Below, piece after piece: positions 17,683 to 25,539 of a stretch of DNA of 27,239 bases. The notes under the pieces were generated by a model. That model was not told where the DNA came from, did no database searches, and saw only the letters and a list, made by a program, of their open reading frames with translations. The DNA comes from a virus. Both the position numbers and the translations under genes were made by a program. The stretch covers positions 1 to 27,239 of IMG/VR virus record IMGVR_UViG_3300025120_000436. One strand, 5' to 3'. Position 1 is the stretch's first letter, and every line of letters starts with the position of its first letter.

Positions 17683-19578
17683 TTAATAGCTACCAACACC
17701 TGATATTCCACCACCTACAACATAACTACCTGCTCCTAATGAAACAACTTTTCCTTGTATATCAACACTAGGGTAAGCTACTTCAAATATTGAAGGATCT
17801 AAAGATGGGTAAATTATACCACCTTGGGTAGCTCCTAAAATATCATATGCATATTGTGAATATCCTGAGTTTGTGCCTGCTTTATTTGTTATACTTATAT
17901 TTTGTACTGTTTGCACCCCAATAACTGTGTCTAAAAGCACACTTAATTCTCCTAATATAATTGGTTGGTTTATCTGCCATCTATCTATATTAAAATGATT
18001 TTGAATCGCTGATGTGCATTCTGCTAATACCTCACTATTATTATAATTGGGTAGTGTAATAATTTGAAAACTAACTTGAATGTTAATAACATAAGCATCT
18101 TTAATATCTAAAACATCTCCTATCATTCTATATTGATTAAGATAGGTTTGGAGGTTTGTTTTTAATGTATCGGATGCTGTTGTTAAAATATTTTGTGAAT
18201 TTTTTGTTAAAACATAAATACATAAAGTAGCATCTGGATTATTTATATTTGGTTTTTTAGTTATTGCTTTTGAAATAACCCCAAATCTTGAGGGCATACT
18301 TAATGATCTAATTAAATAATCATCTGCTGTTACATTTCTTAATTGAGTATTAGACTGACCTAATGCATTTTGTCTTATTTCTTCTACTGTATCACCATCT
18401 TGTCCTCCACTAGCTGCAGCTGCATTATTTACTACAAGAGAATTAAATACATATTGTGCTTCTGTTGGGTTTGATTGTGTTGAGGTTGCAAACCTTACTT
18501 GACCAGTACTAATTCTTGTTAAAGCATTAGCTTGAATATTAGAAGCTACACCACCACCAGTTAAATACCTTACTGTTATAGTGGAATTTGAAGGAGCTTC
18601 TCCATAAGTATTTGTAAATACAAAATTAGTTGGAGAATAAGCAGTTGTTAATTTACTTTCCTCAAAAGGTAAACCTAAACCTACATTATCAGGGTTGGGA
18701 AGAATTTCTTCATCAACTAAATTAGGTTGACCAGCTCCAAACTGTATTTGTAAATTTGTTGGACTTAAAAATCTTGTTACAAATCTTCTATTTGTTGATC
18801 TTGTTTGTAATAAATAAGGTGCATCATTGCTATTAGCAAAATTATTTGGATCATTTGTATTAGTATTTTTAATACCATCATAAACTAAATCTTGTGCTAA
18901 ATAATCTACTTCAGACCAATTATTACCATTACTATCATATATTTCAACTACAGAAGCAATATTAGTATCATTTACTGTAATTGTTGGAAATTGTGCATAA
19001 TTCCCAAATGTATATTCTTCTGACTCAATTTGACCTGATACTGCTGTTCTTGTTTTTGTAAGTAGATAGTAATTTGGTTCGTTAGATGATATAGAAGCAA
19101 TAGTTACCTCAGTAGGGTCTAAAGAATTAGATACTGAAAAATCACATTGGTCTTGTAATATAAAATTTGTTCCATTATTTGAACTAACTGAAGAGTTTGC
19201 AGGTACTAATAGGGCATAACTATAATCTGGTACAGTTTCTGATCCTACGGTTTTTGCAGGAACTTGTTGATATAAAGTCATTGTTACTGTTGCTAAACCT
19301 GTTACTTTAGGCTTATAACCAAACATGTAAGCTAACTGATAAATATTTTCGTTCTGTTGAGCATATTGTAAATAAGTTTCTTGGATTTGATTATCCAAAT
19401 AAAATGATAAAACATCACTTACATATGATGCCTGCTCAATAAACATCATTCCTGGTGATACTTCACTAAAATCTGTATATGTGTTAGGGAAATAAGTTTG
19501 GGAAAATTGGATTAATTGGTCCCTAATAGAATTAAAATCCCTATTTACATATATTATATTTTTATTTCCTGTTGCCAT
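17683..19578 (-). CDS. gp6: Baseplate wedge protein, T4 gp6 / P2 gpJ-like
   Basis: The 631-residue length is close to T4 gp6. The N-terminus (INYVNRDF-like strand, then DFSEVSPGMMFIEQASYVSDVLSFYLDNQIQE cut here by a helix break) follows the gp6/Baseplate_J pattern of helices placing the protein in the wedge ring; key residues are the DFSEVSPG turn and LSFYLDNQ helix. The middle has the typical beta domain (IQFGAGQPN, TVRYLTGGG), and the C-terminal half the QNALGQSNTQLRNVTADDYLIR block with PSRFGVI, matching the core J-fold. gp6 forms the baseplate ring that governs sheath contraction. It directly follows the gp25-like gene with a TAATG overlap, the conserved gene order of contractile tails. 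Confidence 0.85.
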   Translation of the reverse strand: MATGNKNIIYVNRDFNSIRDQLIQFSQTYFPNTYTDFSEVSPGMMFIEQASYVSDVLSFYLDNQIQETYLQYAQQNENIYQLAYMFGYKPKVTGLATVTMTLYQQVPAKTVGSETVPDYSYALLVPANSSVSSNNGTNFILQDQCDFSVSNSLDPTEVTIASISSNEPNYYLLTKTRTAVSGQIESEEYTFGNYAQFPTITVNDTNIASVVEIYDSNGNNWSEVDYLAQDLVYDGIKNTNTNDPNNFANSNDAPYLLQTRSTNRRFVTRFLSPTNLQIQFGAGQPNLVDEEILPNPDNVGLGLPFEESKLTTAYSPTNFVFTNTYGEAPSNSTITVRYLTGGGVASNIQANALTRISTGQVRFATSTQSNPTEAQYVFNSLVVNNAAAASGGQDGDTVEEIRQNALGQSNTQLRNVTADDYLIRSLSMPSRFGVISKAITKKPNINNPDATLCIYVLTKNSQNILTTASDTLKTNLQTYLNQYRMIGDVLDIKDAYVINIQVSFQIITLPNYNNSEVLAECTSAIQNHFNIDRWQINQPIILGELSVLLDTVIGVQTVQNISITNKAGTNSGYSQYAYDILGATQGGIIYPSLDPSIFEVAYPSVDIQGKVVSLGAGSYVVGGGISGVGSY

Positions 19579-19985
19579 TAGTTAAAATTTAATATTAAAG
19601 TATCATTTATACCTGTTTGAGGTATACTATAAGTTATTGATACGTTTATTGTATTTGCATTTACATTTTTTGTTATTTCTATGTCATCAAGATTAATATC
19701 ACTAAAAAATAAATTTACTTTATCCTGTAGATCATTCTTTATAAAAGTAAAATCATCATTTGTTATACTAGTAAAAATAAAGGCCCTTAAACCTGCTCCA
19801 AAAGTTGGGTTGGCCGGTCTTTCTCCAGGGTTAGTTAGAAAATAATTAACAAGATTGTTTTTAATAGCATCTCTTGTTTGATAATTAGATTCAAAAACCC
19901 CAGGAGCACTAAAAGGTAAATTAACACCAATGGCTACTCTAGGATTAATATCTAATGGGTATACCCTTCTTCCTCCAAATGCCAT
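19578..19985 (-). CDS. gp25: Baseplate wedge protein, T4 gp25 / P2 gpW-like
   Basis: A 135-residue protein of the usual gp25 length. It has the gp25 family features: a DAIKNNLVNYFLTNPGERP helix-turn (the GER turn), then PTFGAGLRAFIF, a DFTFIKNDLQ helix and the closing beta strands NTINVSITYSIP. gp25 nucleates sheath assembly on the baseplate. It lies two bases after a small helical gene and overlaps gp6 by TAATG. The start has one of the few Shine-Dalgarno-like sequences here (AAAGGA seven bases before ATG). Confidence 0.88.
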   Translation of the reverse strand: MAFGGRRVYPLDINPRVAIGVNLPFSAPGVFESNYQTRDAIKNNLVNYFLTNPGERPANPTFGAGLRAFIFTSITNDDFTFIKNDLQDKVNLFFSDINLDDIEITKNVNANTINVSITYSIPQTGINDTLILNFN

Positions 19986-19987
19986 AA

Positions 19988-20356
19988 TTATCCTTTATTA
20001 TTCATTAATCCCATAATTTGATCCATACTAACATTTCCTTGTGGTAAGGTACCATTTGGTGATGTTGTATCAACATTTCCTCTTACTTGTAATGGAACAT
20101 CCGCAGATGTAGCTGATAGTGTTCTATTAGCTCCAGGCATCATTCCATTTAAAACATTCATCATATTTTCCCTTAATTCTTTTTTATTTTCTTCTGGTAA
20201 GGGTTTTTGATTTTGATATTGAGGGGTAGTTGAATTATTAGTTTCAACTATAGTTTTTGGAACCCTAACTGCTTCAAGAAGTATATCTTTTATTTCTTCC
20301 TGAATTGCTTCTTTTACTGCTTCTTTTACTATTGATTTTAATTGACTTAATTTCAT
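19988..20356 (-). CDS. Small hypothetical protein with amphipathic N-terminal helix
   Basis: The 122-residue protein starts with a strongly amphipathic charged helix (residues 1-30, KSIVKEAVKEAIQEEIKDIL). The rest is polar, Pro/Asn-rich and likely disordered, with a GNVDTTSPNGTLPQGNVSM stretch and a short helical end (DQIMGLMN). No membrane segment or enzyme motif was found. Position at the head of the gp25-gp6-giant cluster, after the late-type promoter motif, points to a tail assembly chaperone or minor baseplate component. I do not recognise it by family. Confidence 0.6.
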   Translation of the reverse strand: MKLSQLKSIVKEAVKEAIQEEIKDILLEAVRVPKTIVETNNSTTPQYQNQKPLPEENKKELRENMMNVLNGMMPGANRTLSATSADVPLQVRGNVDTTSPNGTLPQGNVSMDQIMGLMNNKG

Positions 20357-20369
20357 TTTTAATGATTTA

Positions 20370-20379
20370 TTATAAATAT
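20370..20379 (-). promoter_or_regulatory. Predicted late promoter for the gp25-gp6-giant baseplate cluster
   Basis: ATATTTATAA on the coding strand in the 30-base gap between the 562-residue gene and the 122-residue gene, ending 13 bases before the ATG. There is no TTTG at 19-21 bases upstream. It would drive transcription of six baseplate genes through position 6845. Confidence 0.5.
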
Positions 20380-20386
20380 TAGCTTA

Positions 20387-22075
20387 TTAAGCTTTTAAAT
20401 TATTTTGTTGTATATAAAATATTAATTCATCAAGTAAAATTTGATCATTTGAACTAAATGATAATTCTCCTTTTAATAATGTAATACCTCTATTATCTTT
20501 AGCAATAGCTCTTCTACGTTTTAATGTTCCAACTGGGTTTTGATCATCAGTTTCTACACTTAATATAAACCCGTTTAGTTCATTTATTGCAGGGTTACCA
20601 TCTAGACCCTGTTCAATAGTTAAATCTAATAATTCTTGATCAAATGCTAATTGCTCAACTTCTAACCCTAACTCCTCAGCACACTCTTGTGACATATTAT
20701 CTATTGTTTTTAGTAATAATAAGACTGTTATAATTCCTGCTAAAATATAGATTAAAGCTAATATTAATTTTTTATTTAATTGTTTATTATTGTCAGATAT
20801 TTCATCTAATAACTTACTTATTCTTTGAAGTTTTCCAGTAGATGAATAAAGTTGGGAACTTATTAAACCCCCAAAATCTTTAGATGGAGGAAGACCTGTT
20901 GCTTGGGGTATAGGTAAACTATCTATTTTCATACTTATCCCCTTTAATTGTTTTGCAAGTAATGCAAACACACCTGCTATAGCCGTATTTGTAGCAACAG
21001 ACTTATAAATATTATTTAGTTGCCTTGTTACTCCATTTCTTTTTCTAATTATTAATTCTAATTGTTCTTTACGGGGGCAAGTTTTCTGATTTTCTTCTGT
21101 TATTTTTGAAATACCAAAAGCTAATAATAATTGAATAGCAAGAGGTAATAATTTTTCTTGTACTATTTTATGCAATTTACTAACACTTTTTTGTCTAGTA
21201 TTTAAAACTAATTCAACTGGCTCCATTACATATTTTTCAACTTTTTTGTCCAAAAATTCATTAGCTTTAACTATTGTTTCTTTCTTTATAGTATTAGCTA
21301 CCTCTTTTATACTAGTTACACTTATAGCTTTTAAATCTGTTTTAATAGTTTTATCACCCTTTACTATTAAGGTATTTTGTGGTACATAACCTTTTGAAGT
21401 AAAAATCAAAGCAAAAAATAAAGGTGTTGTACTATTAAAAGCTATGGTTGGTAGGGTAATTTTAATTTTAAAATAACCATCTTTATCCGTTATGGTTTTT
21501 GTTGTAGATTTTTTATAAACATTAACTCCTGATTCTTTTTCAGAATCAAGTTCAACATTTAAGTAAGAAACAGGAACATAAGTATAGTTAGAGGGATCAA
21601 TATTAATTTCTGTTGTTGATAATTCTGTTTGAGCTAAATTACTTGTTGGGGGTGGAGCTATATCAGCATAAACCCCAGGTACAACACGTACACCTTGTAA
21701 AGGTTTTGTAGTAGTTGCATCATATACTCTTCCCTGTATATCATAAACATAATTTACTTGGACTTTTATTAACTTACCCTCATCATTTTTTTCTGTAGAC
21801 TCAACAGTATATTTAAAAGATGGCTTTCTATCTGCTATTTTTTTATTTACACTACTAATTTTATCACTTAATTCTAATTTTTTCTTTTCAATCTGCTCAT
21901 CATTTTTTCCTTGATTTTCACCTTCTTTTAATGTTAGTACAGTAAACGCTTTTTTTAATTGATCTTGTTCTTGAAGTAATAATGAAACAGTTTCATTAGA
22001 AGCTATTTTTTCCCCCGCGGGGGTTTCCATAAATTTATTTATTAAGGTATTTAATGCTTCTTCTCCTAGTTCCAT
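20387..22075 (-). CDS. Tail protein with coiled coil, regulatory-like beta domain and membrane-type segments; possible tape measure or hub protein
   Basis: A 562-residue protein. Residues about 1-90 are helical and charged (coiled-coil-like). Residues about 108-230 form a carboxypeptidase-regulatory-like beta sandwich (DIQGRVYDATTTKPLQGVRV, then KDGYFKIKI and FTSKGYVPQ). The remainder is helical with hydrophobic segments near 308-321, 360-375 and 435-456 (LILALIYILAGIITVLLLL). T4 tape measure gp29 is about 590 residues, and tape measures often have hydrophobic segments and coiled coils, so length and position beside the spike and gp25 suit a tape measure. The beta insertion is unusual for one. 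A membrane-interacting hub component is the main alternative. Its ATG overlaps the spike stop by TAATG. Confidence 0.6.
   Translation of the reverse strand: MELGEEALNTLINKFMETPAGEKIASNETVSLLLQEQDQLKKAFTVLTLKEGENQGKNDEQIEKKKLELSDKISSVNKKIADRKPSFKYTVESTEKNDEGKLIKVQVNYVYDIQGRVYDATTTKPLQGVRVVPGVYADIAPPPTSNLAQTELSTTEINIDPSNYTYVPVSYLNVELDSEKESGVNVYKKSTTKTITDKDGYFKIKITLPTIAFNSTTPLFFALIFTSKGYVPQNTLIVKGDKTIKTDLKAISVTSIKEVANTIKKETIVKANEFLDKKVEKYVMEPVELVLNTRQKSVSKLHKIVQEKLLPLAIQLLLAFGISKITEENQKTCPRKEQLELIIRKRNGVTRQLNNIYKSVATNTAIAGVFALLAKQLKGISMKIDSLPIPQATGLPPSKDFGGLISSQLYSSTGKLQRISKLLDEISDNNKQLNKKLILALIYILAGIITVLLLLKTIDNMSQECAEELGLEVEQLAFDQELLDLTIEQGLDGNPAINELNGFILSVETDDQNPVGTLKRRRAIAKDNRGITLLKGELSFSSNDQILLDELIFYIQQNNLKA
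22012..22023. repeat. GC-rich perfect palindrome
   Basis: CCCCCGCGGGGG is a perfect 12-base palindrome about 55 bases inside the 562-residue gene, encoding Pro-Ala-Gly of TPAGE. It shares the core CCCGCGGG with the site at 13188-13195 and stands out against the very AT-rich surroundings. Confidence 0.6.
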
Positions 22076-23388
22076 TACGATATTTTTATAGTATTAGAAG
22101 TATAATTATTAATATTATCTAATATTGAATTTATTTGTATATTAACATTATCTGCTGCTCCCTGTGTTCGTATCAATTTAGGCTCTAAACTAAGATTATT
22201 CATTAATATTTTCATTTCTTGTAAAAGAAATTTAATATCTGTTATAAATTTATCTCCTAATATTACTCCTTCACTAGCATTAATGTTACCAATATTAACT
22301 CTATTTGCAGTTAAATTTATATTTCCATTTCTTGAGTATAATCCTATATCATTAATAGAAGATAAAGCTATATTGTCATTAGAATCTACTAATACACTAT
22401 CTTTACTTGCATTTATAATTATTCTTTCAGATGAAACTATAGCTTGGCTACTACTATAAGAACTAATGCTTCTAGGTTCTTTAGAGATAGCGGGATAAGA
22501 ATTAAAGTTAGTATTTAAGGGAATTGCTTGGGTACTTGTTAAATAAATTGATGAGGGGTCTTCATTAATACTTTCTACCAAGGGGATATATCCTGGTTCA
22601 TCAGAGTTTATTGTACCATTTCTTAATATTAAAATGGGGTCTCCATTAGTTCCCTGAGAAGACCAATTATTTCTTGTATAAAATTCTTTATTTACATTAG
22701 TTCCTGCTTTAGTATTAAGTTCATCAGGGTTAAAAGTAATTTTATTTTTAGTAGTACTACCAAATCTAATTGAATTTCCAAATCTTCCTTCTAAAATTAC
22801 ATCACCTGCAAAGGATAATAAGGGTCTAATATTGCTTTTAGGTTCAAAACTTCCCCCCACTAATGGAGAATTATAATTATATTCAACTTCTTCATTACTT
22901 TCCTGTCTTACTTGCCCATCTTGAATTTCTTGGTAAGTTTTTCTTTGTGTGGGTTGAGTTGTTTTTACCCCCGAAGTTAATGTATCTGGGACTGCATTTA
23001 GGTTAGGTGTATTCCATATTGAAACTGGTGGTAAATAATAATATGATTTACTTTCAATCCCATTATTAATGTTTTGATTAGGTAGGTAAAAAGCTACTAC
23101 TATTTCATTTACTACTGGGTAGTTTTTAAAATTTGGTAATAAAGGTTTCGCAAAAGGTTCTCCATTTCCTACAACATTTCCAGGCCTAATATCCTCATAT
23201 AAAATAGTGCCTATACCACTCCAAGCCCCATATTGATCAAATTTAGGGTGAGTTTCATCTAATATAATGTCTGTTACTCTAACAGATATTAAATTATTTC
23301 CTAACCCATTAACTAAATCTAATAAAGTAGATTGGTCATTACCTCCAGAAGTTACTTGATTATTTACACTTGTAAATCCGTATGACAT
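22075..23388 (-). CDS. Baseplate spike/hub protein, gp5-like, without lysozyme domain
   Basis: A 437-residue protein. The N-terminal ~110 residues have an OB-fold-like pattern of strands, with a GIGTILYEDIRPG segment and NYPVVNEIVVAFYLPN. A later block, DVILEGRFGNSIRFGS (about 195-210), marks a second beta section. Residues about 320-370 are short strands repeating polar-hydrophobic alternation (IIINASKDSVLV, NIALSSINDIGLYSRNG, INLTANRVNIG), like the beta-helix of gp5 and VgrG. A helical tail ends the protein. T4 gp5 has a lysozyme domain between OB fold and beta-helix; none is visible here, so peptidoglycan cleavage must come from elsewhere. Overlaps both neighbours by TAATG. Confidence 0.72.
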   Translation of the reverse strand: MSYGFTSVNNQVTSGGNDQSTLLDLVNGLGNNLISVRVTDIILDETHPKFDQYGAWSGIGTILYEDIRPGNVVGNGEPFAKPLLPNFKNYPVVNEIVVAFYLPNQNINNGIESKSYYYLPPVSIWNTPNLNAVPDTLTSGVKTTQPTQRKTYQEIQDGQVRQESNEEVEYNYNSPLVGGSFEPKSNIRPLLSFAGDVILEGRFGNSIRFGSTTKNKITFNPDELNTKAGTNVNKEFYTRNNWSSQGTNGDPILILRNGTINSDEPGYIPLVESINEDPSSIYLTSTQAIPLNTNFNSYPAISKEPRSISSYSSSQAIVSSERIIINASKDSVLVDSNDNIALSSINDIGLYSRNGNINLTANRVNIGNINASEGVILGDKFITDIKFLLQEMKILMNNLSLEPKLIRTQGAADNVNIQINSILDNINNYTSNTIKIS

Positions 23389-23738
23389 TACTCTTTTTTA
23401 TTTTCGTAATTAGTATTTAATTTATCTAATTCCTCCATTAATTGTTGTTTTTCTTCTTCTGTTATACCCATGGATTCATCACCGCTACTGTTATTAAGCG
23501 CACGTTGTACTATAGTAGCCATTTTAATTAATTGTTCATCGTTACGAACGCCAATTTCCATATATTCCTTAATAAGTGGAACAATTAAAGTAGCATCACC
23601 TATATCATTTATAAGTGGTTTTAATTCTGAAATTAAACCTGTAATTTGAGCTTCTTTTTTCTTTTGGTTATCGTATATTTCACTTAATATATCTGAAAAC
23701 TTTTTTTTCTTGAATACTATATTATCTAATGATCCCAT
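23388..23738 (-). CDS. Conserved helical phage protein of unknown function
   Basis: The 116-residue protein is almost all helix. It opens with a basic KKKKFSDIL patch, then GDATLIVPLIKEYMEIGVRNDEQLIKMATIVQRAL, broken here as GDATLIVPLIKEYMEIG plus the ATIVQRAL helix. A charged EEEKQQLMEELDKL coiled-coil end follows. From memory similar proteins lie beside the spike gene in other T4-like phages, so it may be a conserved tail chaperone or minor baseplate component; I cannot verify this. It is first in the spike cluster and follows a late-type promoter motif. Its stop overlaps the spike ATG as TAATG. Confidence 0.65.
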   Translation of the reverse strand: MGSLDNIVFKKKKFSDILSEIYDNQKKKEAQITGLISELKPLINDIGDATLIVPLIKEYMEIGVRNDEQLIKMATIVQRALNNSSGDESMGITEEEKQQLMEELDKLNTNYENKKE

Positions 23739-23749
23739 AATGTTTTTGG

Positions 23750-23759
23750 TTATAAATAT
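23750..23759 (-). promoter_or_regulatory. Predicted late promoter for the spike cluster
   Basis: ATATTTATAA on the coding strand in the 36-base gap between the sigma gene and the 116-residue gene, ending 11 bases before the ATG. No -33 TTTG is present at the 19-21-base distance. Same 10-mer as at 6826 and 20370. Confidence 0.5.
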
Positions 23760-23774
23760 GGATATAGATAAAAT

Positions 23775-24488
23775 TTAGAATCTAGTATAACCATTTTCTA
23801 AAAAGAAAACATACTGAGATTTAAATATATCATGAAGTTTATCCGCTATTTTGGTAATTTTTGGAGTTTTAACATCAACCATTTCACGAATGTAAATATA
23901 AAGTGCTTTTTTATTAAAAACTTCTAAATCTTCTCTTTTACGAAATAATTCTAAAATTGCATCTGCTATTTGAGCATCATTTTTCTTTGGAAATAATTCA
24001 TAAATATTTTCTGATGTATAATTAACAAAAATATCAACGTATTTGTCTAAATCACTTTTAACTTTTTCCTCTCCTTGGCTGTAAGTATAAGTAGAAGTTG
24101 GTAATGTTAAAACTTCAACTCCTACTTTTTTAATTTTTTTATTATAATTTTTAGTATTATATAATATTAACCAACGTTTAACAATAGTACCAAAATAAGA
24201 ATATGCTTTTGCTCCCCTAGTTGGGTCAAATAAATGCATTTTAGATAATAAAAAGGTAATTATTTCATGTTGTAGATGTTCTAAATTTTCAACTTCAGTA
24301 TGATAAAATTTAAATGTATGAATTATATTTTGTGTAAGTTTAAAAAATGCAAAATGAATTTCGTGTTGGTATATATCACTACGTATTTTAGGATCTGGTT
24401 CGTTGTTATATTTTACTATAGCATTTTCCGTATCCTGAGTAAAGTAATTCTTAGACTTCTTCCGTCTTTTCCTAATAGGTGGTTGCAT
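23775..24488 (-). CDS. gp55: Late-transcription RNA polymerase sigma factor, T4 gp55-like
   Basis: The 237-residue protein has a basic N-terminus (RKRRKKSKNYF), then a sigma region-2-like helix bundle: EIITFLLSKMHLFDPTRGAKAYSYF followed by GTIVKRWLILY, cut here after the FDPTRG turn. The FDPTRG-x-AYSYF block is the conserved part of region 2 that binds the -10 element and the polymerase clamp. The C-terminal part is helical, with no recognisable region 4, consistent with gp55, which lacks one. gp55 directs late promoters that have a -10-like element only. It is the last gene of its cluster, immediately before the first late-type structural cluster. Confidence 0.82.
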   Translation of the reverse strand: MQPPIRKRRKKSKNYFTQDTENAIVKYNNEPDPKIRSDIYQHEIHFAFFKLTQNIIHTFKFYHTEVENLEHLQHEIITFLLSKMHLFDPTRGAKAYSYFGTIVKRWLILYNTKNYNKKIKKVGVEVLTLPTSTYTYSQGEEKVKSDLDKYVDIFVNYTSENIYELFPKKNDAQIADAILELFRKREDLEVFNKKALYIYIREMVDVKTPKITKIADKLHDIFKSQYVFFLENGYTRF

Positions 24489-24494
24489 ATAATG

Positions 24495-24764
24495 TTATTG
24501 GTTCTTTTTAAATTGAGATAATTGATATTGGATTTTTTGTATTTCTGTAAAAAACCAACCTATTTCATCATCTGACTTAAATGTTCCTTTTTCGTCTATT
24601 TGTTTAAGTCTTTTTTCGGAGAAGGAGATGTGCTCCTCTATTTTATCTATAAATTCTTGCTGGGAGACAATAATATCTTCTGCTTTTTCATTCTTGCGAA
24701 GAAGATTAAAAGTCGTAAACCCAAAGGTAACGACTAATATTCCTAATATAATTTCTATTATCAT
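24495..24764 (-). CDS. Small membrane-anchored coiled-coil protein
   Basis: An 89-residue protein with one N-terminal hydrophobic segment (residues 2-21, IIEIILGILVVTFGFTTFN), no signal-peptidase site, then a basic turn (RKNEK) and a charged helix. The end is a DDEIGWFFTEIQKIQYQLS helix. Topology would place the C-terminal coiled coil in the cytoplasm. It lies between HD gene (ATGA overlap) and sigma gene (6-base gap). I do not know its function; position beside gp55 is suggestive but it does not look like the co-activator gp33. Confidence 0.65.
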   Translation of the reverse strand: MIIEIILGILVVTFGFTTFNLLRKNEKAEDIIVSQQEFIDKIEEHISFSEKRLKQIDEKGTFKSDDEIGWFFTEIQKIQYQLSQFKKNQ

Positions 24765-25534
24765 AAACTGTCTAACATATTTTTTAACCCAGGACTTGAA
24801 ACTGTATTAAGTGCTTTAGATTTAGATGATTTTATGTTTCCCTTCAATGTATAATTTTTCTTTGGCTCGACCACGCTATTTTGGGAAAACTTTGGTAACC
24901 ATTCTACTTCAAATTCAATACGTGCCGCCATCATATCAGCTTGATGTAAAATAAATGGTAAGGATGTGCGAGGTTTTTGTTCTGGCATATACCCTTTTAA
25001 GTATTTTTCATTAGCTGTATCATATAAACCATCATGAGTTTGAATAGCTAACATTTCATTAAATGAATATGAAATATCATGTTGTTGTAATAAAAATAAA
25101 CCACGATCTGGTACGGCAGCAAATGCTAATTTCTTATTAAACATATAATCTTCACCTAGTTTATCTTTTCTCCACTGATCTGTTTGGGGTATATAGGCAT
25201 CATGATCTTTATCTCCCATTTTACCTAAATCATGGTTAATAGCAGAAAATACTAATTCTTCTTTAGTAAACGTAGTCATATCACACCCCATTTCTTCCCA
25301 CATATCATATAACCTAAGAGACCCTTCAACTACTTTATTTACATGAGCAACATATCCTCCTGGGAATGCTCCATGATATTCCTTTTTATGAGCAGCTGGC
25401 ATTAATATAATACGTTCTTCATAACGTTTATAAAAATTGGTTAAACATTCTCCTCTGTTACCTGGGATATGTACTGTAATATTATTTAAAAATATTTTCC
25501 AATTAGATTGAATTTGTTCTGCTGATAATTTCAT
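24761..25534 (-). CDS. HD-domain phosphohydrolase-like protein
   Basis: I choose the ATG at 25532-25534 (257 residues, MKLSAEQIQSNW), five bases after the upstream stop. A longer in-frame start at 25612 would add 26 basic residues and overlap the zinc protein by 73 bases, which is unlikely. The HD fold shows H64 (YVAHVNKVV), the HD pair H101-D102 (AINHDLGK) and a later HQADMMAARIE helix carrying the final aspartate. Such enzymes hydrolyse nucleotides, cyclic nucleotides or dNTPs; substrate unknown. Additional histidines (LQQHD, QTHDG) may complete a metal site. It is the third gene after a predicted host-type promoter. Confidence 0.78.
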   Translation of the reverse strand: MKLSAEQIQSNWKIFLNNITVHIPGNRGECLTNFYKRYEERIILMPAAHKKEYHGAFPGGYVAHVNKVVEGSLRLYDMWEEMGCDMTTFTKEELVFSAINHDLGKMGDKDHDAYIPQTDQWRKDKLGEDYMFNKKLAFAAVPDRGLFLLQQHDISYSFNEMLAIQTHDGLYDTANEKYLKGYMPEQKPRTSLPFILHQADMMAARIEFEVEWLPKFSQNSVVEPKKNYTLKGNIKSSKSKALNTVSSPGLKNMLDSL

Positions 25535-25539
25535 AACTT

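Noticed and set aside
20381-20393. Small hairpin AGCTT-ATT-AAGCT at the end of the 562-residue gene as a terminator
   Set aside because: Five-base AT-rich stem, no U-tract downstream; too weak.
1700-23759. TATAAATA-like sequences on the plus strand read as T4-type late promoters
   Set aside because: They match T4 and cyanophage late promoters only on the plus strand, pointing away from every gene they precede, and no plus-strand gene was found. The reverse-complement reading on the coding strand (ATATTTATAA) is the better explanation. An antisense role cannot be excluded.
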